DNA of 64,000 bases. Source: Phylloscopus collybita. Its lineage: Eukaryota > Chordata > Aves > Passeriformes > Phylloscopidae. A program made the position numbers and the translations under genes. Below the pieces are notes generated by a model. It was not told the origin of the DNA. It made no database searches and saw only the letters and a program-made list of their open reading frames with translations. Within the stretch, counting starts at the first letter, position 1. Every line of letters starts with the position of its first letter. Below are positions 36,601-48,000 of the stretch, one piece after another. The DNA lies in the NCBI GenBank assembly GCA_027886175.1, contig JAJNNQ010000040.1:28974001-29038000 (forward strand). Direction: 5' to 3'.

Positions 36601-38157
36601 AGATTTTAGACTTGGCACCCCACTGTGATAAAACTAAAGGCAGAACAGAATTCAGACAGTAATGAAGAAACAGCACATCACATAGTATATTTGATTCTGT
36701 TTTGATTACTTGTTGTTGTGCAGACCATTAACTCTTCATTTTGTTACAGATGCCAGGAAAGGAAGAGTAAAACTATAATAAGAAGGGATCCCCTGCTTGG
36801 CATTGTTTCAAGCCTGATAAAAGAAACTCACACAATTCATCAGACTGCATGTTATAAGTGGAAATGAAAAAACTACTAAAGAGCAAATAGAAAAACAAAA
36901 TATATTACTGCAGGTAAGAGATTTCATCTGTAAGCATCCTATTTACTAAAGTACATTATAAGAATTCCTCCTATGAAACGTGTTTCTGTGTGTGTAAACA
37001 AAGTACTAAGTTTTACTTTACATTTGAGTAAAATGTATAATTTGAACTGTTTTCTTGAGCTTTTACTAGATTCTGTAATTTATGTGTAACAGAACACACG
37101 CAGAGGGGTAAGGCACATGAAAACTGTGTTAGCTAGAAGGCTTAAAAGAATTAATTTCCACCTTCTTTTTCCAGACTACATTGCATATATAGTCACAGTG
37201 CAGACTCAATTCTAATAGGAAAATTCAGTGACTTTGCAATCAGTAGGCTCTCAAAGGTAAAAAAAAAAAAAAAGAAAAATTCTGAAATGTTTGGAGAAAA
37301 TGAACAGCCAGGAAAAGGAGAGACTACTGATGTGATTTGGAAAGGAGTGATTAAGTGGAACCTCACTTGGAAAACTTGCAGTAAGCCTTTCTTGTTCATT
37401 AGACTCTAAGCAACTACAACTTGGCCAAAGTAACTTGGCCCACAAACATTAGAAACCACGTTGTGCTGTGTTGGGAGTTTGCTATCCATTGCTCTCACGG
37501 GAACAGAATGTTTCAGGTTTGCCTTTTCCTATGACCACAACTTCTAAGACAGTAGTTTGCCACCACTTTTGATGTGCAGATCTCTAAGGTTTGGGGGTTT
37601 TTTAATGGGAATTGTAATCCCACATGGTGAATTCACACTTACTGGAAATCACTTTGATTTTCTGAGTTAGGCTTTGGCTGCACCGCTACATTGAACCACA
37701 CAGGAGTTGTTCTCTGGCCTCAGTGGTGGTGGCCTGGGCCCTTCTAACCAGCCAACAGCATGGAGCCAGCATGCAGGAATGCCTCTGACCTGGGGCAGAC
37801 ACAAGGAATTCAGGCAAACCTCTGGTATGCTGTGAACAGCGACTGATTTCAGCAACTTCTTTTGGCATAAATGGTTATAACAAATATGAGAGGTGGGAAA
37901 ACTGGGCATTTTGCGTATTACTGCTGCCCGATCTTGCTTTGTAATGCACATGAAGAGAGAGTTTTTATAGCAGACAAGGATGGAACTTCACTCCCTCAAG
38001 CGAGAGGCTCGCACCAGGGATCTCTACCTGAGGCCGCCCGCGCTGGGCCACATTGTGCTTAGCAGCCACCAGGGCTGGGAACACTCACGGAGGCGGGTTA
38101 TGACCTAAAGATAAAGAATATTTTAAACGTACAGCCAAACCAGTCAATCACACTATG
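33610..38157. other. intergenic up to the TARBP1 promoter
   Basis: The region 33640-33960 is purine-rich on the + strand. The rest is AT-rich unique sequence with an A run at 37260-37273. From about 37980 scattered CpGs announce the promoter. No divergent gene is visible upstream of TARBP1 in this window. Confidence 0.55.
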
Positions 38158-38184
38158 TTTTCGCCTCCCGCCTCCCCTCGTGGG

Positions 38185-38192
38185 CCCCGCCC
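38185..38192. promoter_or_regulatory. GC box (Sp/KLF-type site) in the TARBP1 promoter
   Basis: CCCCGCCC lies 48 bases before the start codon, inside a C-rich stretch that also holds several CCTCC/CCGCC blocks. It matches the Sp/KLF core. Whether it is bound is inference. Confidence 0.5.
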
Positions 38193-38239
38193 GGCCCCTC
38201 CTGCGCAGCCGCCGCTCCTCCTCCGCCTCCCCCCGCGCG

Positions 38240-39077
38240 ATGGAGGTGGTGCTGGCGGACACGCTGCTGTCCCGCTGCGGGGACCGTGCCGCGCTGCTGC
38301 GGGCGCTCAGCGCGCCGCTCTCCGCCGAGCGGGCGGAGGCGCTGCGCCTGCTGCTGCAGCGCCTGGCGGCGGGCGGGCCGGCGGCGGCGGGCGAGGCGGA
38401 GGCGCTGCGGCGGGCGGCCTGGGAGGTGGCGCTGGAGCGGTGCCGGCCGCTGCTGCGGGGCGGGGAGGGCGCGGCGGGGAGCGGGGAGCGGGTGCGGACG
38501 GCGCGGGCGGCGCGGGGCGCGCTGCGGCACTGCGTGCAGCTCTGCGGGGCGCCGCTGGCAGCGCGCCTCGCCCGCGACGCGCTGGCCGAGCTGGCGGCGG
38601 GCGGCGGGGCGGGCGCGGAGGAGGCGGCGGTGGAGGCGCTGGTGGCGGCGGCGCCGCGGCTGGAGGAGCCGGAGCTGCTGTCGCGGTGCGCGGCGGCGGC
38701 GCTGGCGCTGGTGCGGGAGGAGGGCGAGGGCGAGGCGGCGGCGGCGCTGGTAGCCGGGCGGCTGCTGCCGGCGCTGGGCGCGAACGGCGCGGCGCTGCCG
38801 CGCGTCTGGGAGGGGCTGCTGGGCGCGGGCGGGGCGCCCCGGGCCGGGCGGGCGCTGCTGGCGCTGAGCGCCTTGGCGGACGCGCTGCTGCCGCGGGGCC
38901 CGGCGGCGCCGGGGCTGGACGCGCGGCTGTGCCCGCGGTTCTGGCGGCTGGTGCAGGAGGGCCTGACGGAGCGGGACGGGCTGTGCCGCAAGCGGGCCCG
39001 CTACCTGCTGAAGCGAGCGCTGGACCTGAGCGGCGGCCAGCGCGCCGAGCTGCGCTGCCCCCCGGACGGCGGACACG
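38240..39077 (+). CDS. TARBP1: TARBP1 exon 1 (residues 1-279 and first base of codon 280)
   Basis: The start is the ATG at 38240, with G at -3 and G at +4 (strong context). The frame has no ATG upstream of it within the open stretch. The protein opens [20 protein letters not shown], parallel to the mammalian N-terminus. The exon is dominated by GCG, CTG, CGG and GAG codons, giving an Ala/Leu/Arg/Glu-rich chain typical of stacked amphipathic helices. The conserved end of the block reads [16 protein letters not shown]. The donor is G|GTACGG at 39078. GC content is far above that of all later exons, and long open frames in other frames and on the other strand are shadows of this composition. Confidence 0.93.
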
Positions 39078-42000
39078 GTACGGCCGGGCGGGAGGCGGGG
39101 CGGGCGGCGCGGCCCGGCGTGCGGGGCCGCGAGAAATGCGAGTCCTTATTTTCTTTCCTTAGAATCCAGTCTGTTTTGGTGGTCCGCTGAGAAGAACGAG
39201 CAACTCGTGCAGTTCTGGGAAACTTATATTTTGATAATGGAAACTTTGGAAGGAAACCAGGTAGGAGCGCTGTAAAGTCTGTCCCCATCCTAGGCAGACG
39301 TCCTGCCTCACTTGTGGCACATGTGAATGCTTTTGTAGGACACAGTATTCCCAGTTTTGGTGACTGAGGATATCTAAGTCAGCATTAACTGGAATACTTC
39401 TGTTTCAACTCTTAAATACTTAAAACACAGCATGTGTCATTCATTTGGAATAAACTCAGAACTCTTCTCCATCATTGGAATACATCTGGTTAATGCAATG
39501 ACAGAAACCTGGAGTGCAGGTAATTGCAAGACCAGCTTAGTGAAAAATCCGGTGATTGCACTTAATAAGCTCTCTTTGATGGGGGGACTATGTCTGTATG
39601 GTAAAGTAGCTGTGGCCTTGGATTAAAATGGTTTTTAGAGTCCAGTGTACTTGGCAGAAAGATTTCTGTTGATTTGAGGCTTCCATAATTGTATGGTATT
39701 GTGGTGTTAACTAACCACCTCCCTGTCCTTATTTTATGTCATTTGTACATGATTGTCCTGTAACTGAGAGACTATTGATTTAAATGCTCAATTTTAGATA
39801 TTTGTGCTGTTTTAATTTTGAGGAATAGAATGGTTATTAGTGAGTATTGTTCTTAAAATAAGGTAGCATTGAAGTATCAGCATTTTTTCAACTGAGTGTT
39901 GCACACCACAGGCTTTGGAGGTTTATTTAAATGCACTCTATTGTCAATTGCTGTATTAATGCTATTGACAGTAAATTCTAGTCTGAGTAACTGACAGCTC
40001 CTGGGTTTGAGATATAAACTATTTATACCTCATTTGCGTTTCAGATCCACGTCATAAAGCCAGTATTACCAAAACTAAACAGTTTATACGAGCTTGCCAT
40101 ATCAGGGGATAAAGGTAAAATGGAACTTTTTCTAGTTAATCTCTTAAATATTAGTCAGTTAAGTTACACTTCTCTGTTTTCTTCTTCTGTTTTAATAGCA
40201 ACTTTTTGTAGTGTTTTGTTTCTCAAAGTAGGTGCTTTCTGGTTGGCTGTTCCAGTTTTTGTGGGTCTGCTCTGTGCATAAGTTATTTGGCAAACATGCA
40301 TAGGCAGTGGCCACTCTGCTCTGAGAGGAAATCCTAGCATATATTTATTGCTTACTATATTGTCTTGGAACACTATTTTTCTGTCAGCAAATCCAAATCA
40401 ATGGTCATTTCCCACTGTATTTTGCTTGACTTAAGATAATGTGAAAATAAGGCCAGGTATTTTTGGGTTTGTAAAAGACAGACAATTCACCTGCCCAATT
40501 GTATAAAAGAGGAAAAAAAAAACTCAACTCAATTTGTTAGAAGTGGGGAGAGGATAAATAAAATGAGTGCTGAGACAGTGTGTCCGGGGCACATGAGCAC
40601 ATGTAATTGGGTAGTGCAAGATGCTGGAGATTTCTAAAGTGGAAAGGCTATTAGTATGTAACTTTTGCAGGTAAATACATTGCTTAATAAATAGAGTTGC
40701 ATGAAGAAGGATGTGGCACTTTTTAGTCATTTTAATTTGTAACTAATGAAGTAGAGAGTAACTTCAGAAATCTGTGATAATTTTTAAGTTAGATTTAGCA
40801 GGGTGTTTTAATAAAACTAATAGCTATAATCACCTTTTTGAAATGTCCTGTGAATAGACTGTAACATTGTCCAAAATGTCATTATGTTGTGTGTTAGTGT
40901 GTCACTGTCATTTCTGTGTCAGTTTAGAAGAATTTCTTTTTTCTAAACAGGTTGTTGGCTGTTTCACCCATCATGGCATGTGTGCATTTATAAACGAATG
41001 TTTGAAAGTGAGAATAAAACATTGATAAAGGAAGGAATTCTTCATTTTCTGGAGCTTTATGAAACAAAATGTCTTCCAAATTCTCTGGGTTTCTCAGAGG
41101 TAAGAAGGAGACTATTGCTTGCCACAACAAACAGATGTTCTAATTTGTCATAGATCTTAACACTAATTGCTTCAGTAGTAGGAACTGGACAAATTCTGTC
41201 TCTGTAGTATAATCAGTGTATTATTGTATCCATAAAACATAAAAGCCCCACACTTTAAAATATTCTCTAAGTGGGAAGAAATATTAAAGTTTTTTTTATT
41301 ACTGTGACGTGTGTATTGACTGTCCAACCAGCCTACACTTCAGTAAGGAATGATCTACATTATACTATTTAAACTTCAAAGGAGCCTTCTCCTCAGAGAT
41401 TAACATTCCTGATTTATACAAATTGTCAGCCTCTTGATGAGTAACTTGAAATAAAGTCAACCTTAGTATGCACCCTAAATCTTTTTAGCTGTGTTGACTC
41501 TTCATCATCTTTCTGTTTCATGTTTAAATTTATTTTCTCTGTTTCCCAGCAGGATTTCTTATTTACCTACATTTTTTGCAATACTCTGTGAAATGTATCT
41601 AGTGGAAAAATCTGTTTTCTTGTTTACTCTCCTGGACCCCTTCTCTTTAGTTTCTTCCTCTTTTTGCTTCTATTTACCACTGCAGGAGTATTCTCTAATT
41701 TCTGGCTCTGTCCTTTAAAGTCTGATGAAATAAGTCTAGTTAGCATCTGTGTAACAGTGCCTTGGAAATGTACATTTCACCATTGTTCTTGTTTCTTTTT
41801 TCAGTTTGTTATTGGACCACTAATGGATGCCCTCTCAGAAAGTTCCCTCTACAGCAGGTAAACCACTGGTTTTATGAATCAATTATCTATTTAATTTTTT
41901 GATCATGCAAATGTGTTCTAATAATACTGGTTTAAGTATGTGGGTAAAATCTTAGGTAAAGAAAAACACATTAATAAAAAATGGTGCTGCTGAACTTACT

Positions 42001-45000
42001 GATAGGGAGAGATTTGCAGCAAAGATGGGTGACTATGAACAAATGAAGTATGCATCCAGGGACAAGACCTGGTTGTTGCAATTTTCAATGCCCCTTGATC
42101 GAATTGATGGTCACAGTCTTGATCTGGTGGGGCAAGTCCATGACACAAAGAGTTCAATGGATTAATGTGTTCATTTTTGGGGGGCTAAAACTTAGTGGGG
42201 ATAGTTTGGATTAAGTGATTATGGATAAAGCGCAGTCACAATAGGTTGTTTCATTAAACATGGCAGGGCAGATGTGACCTCTACAGGCTCTTGCAGCAGT
42301 TATGCATTTCTCCTCTCAGTCTGCAGTATCCTTCCATGGACATGCACGAATGGGAATTCAGATGATGAAGCAAATGTCTGTTTCAGTATGTTAGAGCTGT
42401 GTTGAATCAATATTTTATAACATTAATCTTAATCATGTCTTTTAGCTTCTGTATTTCTGGTGAAACATGTTGGTTTATGTAGAGGAAGCTGCATGTTTGA
42501 GTATACTGAGAATATACAAAATTGTTACAGTTAATATCACGCTGAGAGAAAGCTACAGAGTCTCTTGACTGATGCTAATCTTTAATAGCCAGGATCCTGA
42601 GACTGCTTATGAGACATAGGTTGTCTCTGTTGGTCTCATGGAGTGTCACTGAATGACGCTTTGTTTTTGTTTAGGCGCAATTCTAAACATTCTGAGTCTG
42701 TTAGATTTTAGATTAAGTCTGTTACATCTAATCCTCAAGCTGTTAACATGTTGTGTGTCCAATGTTTTGAAACCCAACAGGACACCAGGTCAATCAATAG
42801 GAGCCTGTCCTCCTTTGGGAATGAGGTTACAGAAGTTTTTGGCTACTTATCTCACTCTTCTTCCAGAGGAAGAAAAAGGTATGTTTCGGTTTCACCTTTA
42901 TCTTTTTTTAAATAAGGAAACCAAATAAAAAGTATGGAGCAGTTTTCAGTATGTCATGTAAGTGTTTACTTGAGAGGAGGAAGATGTTGTCCTGACAGTG
43001 GACTTTGCAGAGAAAAGGTCTTCAGGGACTTCAAGGTATCCTGCAATACTAACCTACAGAATTGTTCTAGGGGCAAAATGAAGCAGATTGGCTTTTTATT
43101 AATGGAGAAATAAGAAGCCCAAACAAGCTTCTAAAATCTGAAGTGACTAGCACTTGGACATTCTTTTTTCTTTATCTCCAGACTTTTTTAGTTGTGACTT
43201 GTGTAGTGACACATCCAGAAGAGCCCAGTCCAGGGGCTGAAACAGAATCAGGATTCTTTTGTTGTGAGGTTGGGTGGAAGAGGGTTTTTGAGACTGTTCT
43301 AAGTTTTGATGCTAGTGCAGGCTAAAATGAAGGTGACCAAAAGTTAATAACTGGTCTAATTGTATCAACTAGATCACAGGGGGTCTGTGATTAGGAATCC
43401 TGAGATGGGTAGCCTGCTTCCACAAACTATAGATGTGGTGGCTTGTTGAGAATTGCTCTGCCCATTCCAGCATCCATTTAACTGGGTGAATCACAGCTGT
43501 CAGTCAGATCACAAACTCAGTAGCATCTTTAAAAAAGGCATTGTTTAATACTCAAAACAATTGAGTTAAAATTCCGTTCCTGAACATGGTGATTAGTGCA
43601 GATGACCAAAGTCAAAATCAGGTTTATTTCTGTTTGCTTCTGAATCTTATCACCTTACTAACAGACTTATTTGGAATGTAATTTTTTCATTGAAATAATT
43701 AGGAAATTGTTGTCTTTCATTTAATTGTCAGAAATTATAATAGCACTCTTCTGCTGGAGTTCATGTTATTTAAAAACATTGGAGAACACAAAATCACTCA
43801 GGGGTGTTTTGTTTACTTTCATTTTAAGGTAGCTTCCTGTTAAAATTTATTCGGAAGATGACAAGTAGGCATTGGTGTGCTGTTCCTATTTTGTTTCTTT
43901 CTATGGCTTTGGCATCTATCCCTGCATGTAAAGTACTTGGTGCTGAAGGACTTCATGCTTTAAGGTAAAATGCATACTACATTGTGTTCTTACAGCCTTC
44001 TTCCTAAGAACTGTGCTGACAGTCTGGAGAGCCAGAATTTGATTCATGTTTGTTACTTCTGAAGGAATGGTTGTGCATGAGAATATCGGATTCTGTCTCC
44101 TTTAGGTCTGATATGCAGAGGAAAGCAATTCAAGAACCAATGTATTTATATCTCTGTATGAAGTAAAAAAAAAAATAATCGAGTTTTTGCATTTTAGATC
44201 TTCATAGTTTCTACTTTTTTAGAATAATTTTTCCCTGGTCTTCCACACTTCCTGGCTGGTACATATCACACTTCTTCCTTTTCTTCTAGTTACATTACAA
44301 CCTGGTTTAATAGCAGTTGAAGCTATATCAGGGGACAGCCCACAATGCTGGAAACAGAAAGATTTCCAAATAAAAGTCTAGATAGAAGTTCTTGGCCTCT
44401 CCGTGGACCTTCATCACACTGATATTTCCTAAGTTTTTAGGAAAGTTTATCCTGCTTTTACTTCCTAGAGCCACTAAAAATCAGTTGTCATTGCTTTAAT
44501 CAAATTTGAGTGGTTAAATAAAATCTTACTGGTAGTTGAAGGAATATTGGATAGGAGCAGTTTACAAAAAGAAAAGGTGTTGGACATGCCTTTGTTGATA
44601 AGAGATCACTGAAAGTTTCTTTCAGTTCTGTGCTTGAGTGAGATTTTGATGGCAAACATCTGTATACTTGTTCCAGATAGAAATGCTAATATTAAATTAA
44701 CCATCTAAACTGATGTGATCATGGGGATTGTTCCTTTAGTTTTGTTCTTTCTTCTCCCCCTTTTTGTTTTGTCAGGTTTATGCTCATCCAAGTTTTATTA
44801 TCAGTTTTTGAAAGTACATGTAACAGTAATCTTGGTTCTGGATTGTTTGTGGTCTGATCATGCAGTATTTGTGCCATACCTAATAGAGTATGTCTGTTAC
44901 ATTGGAATCTAATGTGTTTAAAATGGTTAATAATTAGGAAATATATGAAAATGTTTACATTTTCAAGTGTGTGATTTATACAGTGTGTATTTTTTCTCTT

Positions 45001-48000
45001 TGCAGAGATGTCCTCCAGTGTACTATGATTACACATCAGATTTTGTTGCGTGGTGCTGCTCAGTGCTATCTTCTTCAAACAACTATGCATTTGACAGATG
45101 TGGTCAGTTTTGTGTTCTGTTTCATTTTTTTTTCTTTTTCCCTGATGTAATAGAAATACAGTGAAACTTTTACAGGGTCAACAGTAAAAAGAAATTGCTA
45201 AATACAGTATTTATACTGATTTTGCTGGATTTGCAGTTTTTTTAGTGACTATTTAAATACCTTTGGTTTTCCATAAGAAATATTTTTTTCATTAGCTTTT
45301 ATTAGTTGATGTTTTATTGTAGGGTTTTCATGGGATAGTTATCATAACAGGATATTATTCCATATCTACTATATAAACTCAGGTTTTAACAGATAGAAAC
45401 TAAATAGACTTTCCTGTAGTTCCTAATAATAAAAGTATTTGTGATACCAAAATGATAAAACTACCATTAGTGTTGAAATAGCAGGACTGTAGTTATTCAG
45501 TAATCTAACTATTCATGCTTTGTTTGTTTTATAGCTAGCTTTCTAAATAATTCTTCCATGTTGTGTGTTATGGATATAAACCTGTCTGAATTTCTCTTTA
45601 GAAATGCAGAAATAGTACTTGTGAGTGACTGTTAATCATTTACCTACATTAATTTAAAAGGTGTCATCAGTGAATAGCACTATTCTCACAGTCATTCATT
45701 TATTTTCAGATAGATAGACTTTAATACCTGGGAAAATTTAGTTTCTTGGTACTCATAAGTTGGTCCCAAAGAGGCAGAAATTAGTCTGGATCACGAAAAG
45801 GGAAACGTAAATTTCTTTTACTGAAACTTGCCAGATACAGGCAAACTTCCTGAGTTGTTGTAGGGATATTATTTGTTGTATATTGTGTTGGCAGCTATTG
45901 TATCTTGATCAATTTCTTCAGGAGAAAGTGTCCTTCTCAGAAGTTTCAAGCTTTCTTCTGTCCCTTCGACCAGAGGAGTCCCTAAGGAGAGATACTTTGT
46001 TATGGACAGAGGTGAGAACTGAAGACAGTTTTATGTTCATCAAACCCATCACTGGTAGAAATAATAATATCACTGGCAGGATAATCTCAAAGGGAAAAAT
46101 GTGCTTACCATGTAGAGTGCCAAATAATAAATTTTCAGAGAATACGTGTTTTCTGTCTTTGCACTTTTCATGCGTGAAATGCTGTGAATAAAAGTTCAAA
46201 CATGAAGTAAATTTTTATATAGTATATACTAGAGCCAGCTGATCATGTAGCCAACTTTTGGTTACTTGTACAGCCATATAATGCTAAAGTGATTTTTTTT
46301 GCATAGTATCTTTTTGTCATGTATAACATACATTTCATCTTGCTTTATTCATTTTTGGCATACAAGTTAAAAAAAATGCTGGTCTCACTAGATAACACCT
46401 GATTGGAAGAAATGCTTTTGAGATAAGGGAGTTTTTACCAGTCTTGCTTAATTTTAAGAGTTGTTGTTTTTCTTATATTGGTACCACTGATGTTTTGGAG
46501 GTGCTCTGAGCTACCCTCTGGAAGAACATTTTTTTTATTTGTAGTTAGAAGGGAATAGTCTGCTGAGGCTCGAGGAAGCTCTGGTGAACACCTCTTGTAG
46601 TGTGTGGGTTTGCTGATGTGAGAGTTTGTGTTTAACAGTGCTCTGGTGGGCTGCAGTCATCAGTGCACAGCTGCCAGACGTGGTCAAGGAGTAACATACT
46701 GTTCTTAATTCAGCTTTGCAGTTGGTTGCAAGTGAATGACAGGTGCTTCAGGAAGTCTGTGACCTCTGATTTTGAACGTCAGGAGACATCATCATTATGC
46801 CAGTATGTGCACAGTCTTGTGGGAGAGTACCTTAAGACATCTGCATCTGAAAGTAAGTTAAATGTGTATTAATGAAAACCACTATATTTAAGAGAATTAA
46901 AAAAAAAATACAACAATCCCTTGGATTTTAGAAAAGTGGTTGGGTTTTTTTATACTGCACCTGTTCAAGTTCTACCCAACCTGTGTATTCACAATTCTTA
47001 AGTTTGAACCTGATTTTTTAATTCCTGCTTTCCTCAATAAATTAAAGTCCTGCCATATTAGTTGAACATTAAGTCTTAATATTCAGTTTTAATGCTGCCG
47101 TGATGCTTGTCCATTAGATTTGTCACTCCTTTGATGGTGTCTGAAAATGCTGGAATGCAGGGGACAGAGGAAAGCACAAAGGAATATGAACCCACACAGG
47201 TTCTGTCACCTTTCTGAGCAGAGCTTTGTAAAATGACCAAGTATTTTTGGGGGAGAGGCCACAGAGTGATGCAGCTTGTCAGCTCATTGCACACCTTCCT
47301 GAGTTGTTACATTCTTCTCATCTGGGACAGTTTGCAGGAGGTGAGCTGCTACATGTTACAACCAAGGGAGGTACTTTGTAGTCTGTGTAAATGTGCAGAA
47401 AAATTACCAAGGGCCTTCCTGGTTCACTGCCACATTTTGAGTTACTTACAATGTCAGGTTGGTGTCTTCTTTCAGACACATTGAAAGGAATGGCAAATTG
47501 ATTTTTTTAAAATACTTCAACTTTTGTGTGGCATTCACAGTCATAGTGAATTTTGTGCTGTTTTTTATTGTCAAAAGTCAAAACTGAACACTTAAGTATT
47601 ACACATATAGGAGATAAAAAAGCTAGGTCAGAATTTGCTGATCATAAATAGCTTCAGAAACTTCTTGCAGACCGGGAAACTTCACTTGTCTAATTGTTAG
47701 AGAAGTAGTAAGCAAATTCTCTCTGTTGATGCTCCAGGGTAAATTAGCTAAAGATTTTGGCAGATATCTCTCCTTCCTGACATGCTTGTTTAGTCCTTGG
47801 TGTATATTATCTACAATTCCGTGGCAAACATCTGCATTTCACTTGTAAAACATGATGTTTGTAATTCTGGTTTTATATGAAACTTAACTAAAAAGCAGCA
47901 CTTTAGAGCAAAAAGAGAAAACCAACCAGGTCCAGCTGCTTGAATTGGACCTCCAAAGTTTTTTGTTTTCTAAATTCCCAAAGCCAGAAACGTGGCAAGT

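Larger units (their letters stand above)
38158..39160. promoter_or_regulatory. TARBP1: CpG island promoter of TARBP1
   Basis: Base composition changes abruptly from AT-rich DNA (38100-38157) to CpG-dense, GC-rich DNA that runs through exon 1 and intron 1 and ends just before exon 2. No TATA box is seen near the start codon. This is the usual layout of a broadly expressed housekeeping promoter with dispersed start sites. The transcription start cannot be fixed from sequence. It should lie in or just upstream of the first 80 bases of the island, because the start codon is at 38240. Confidence 0.85.
39261..42780 (+). other. TARBP1 introns 2-5 (784, 836, 705, 923 bp)
   Basis: The four introns occupy 39261-40044, 40115-40950, 41100-41804 and 41858-42780 around exons 3, 4 and 5. 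They are AT-rich, with more T than A on the coding strand. I see no RNA gene, mobile element or nested gene in them. The open frames inside them have no family resemblance. Confidence 0.7.
42879..46713 (+). other. TARBP1 introns 6-9 (950, 1041, 819, 702 bp)
   Basis: The four introns occupy 42879-43828, 43965-45005, 45103-45921 and 46012-46713. They hold AT-rich unique sequence with short A and T runs. Nothing recognisable is nested in them. Confidence 0.7.

Noticed and set aside
1..38000. tRNA, rRNA, CRISPR, prophage, insertion sequence or integrated virus
   Set aside because: No cloverleaf with intact A and B boxes, no regularly spaced direct repeats, no viral or transposase open frames, and the splicing pattern is that of a vertebrate nuclear genome.
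38098..39076. Long open frames of about 300 codons on the minus strand and in other frames across the CpG island
   Set aside because: They are shadows of the GC-rich TARBP1 exon 1. GC-rich DNA lacks stop codons, their translations are Ala/Arg/Pro/Ser low-complexity text, and only the + frame from 38240 matches a known protein and splices in frame.
38155..39162. ATG at 38155 with a 335-codon frame as an alternative TARBP1 start
   Set aside because: It is in a different frame from the TARBP1 reading frame and gives Gly/Ala/Arg-rich text with no family match.
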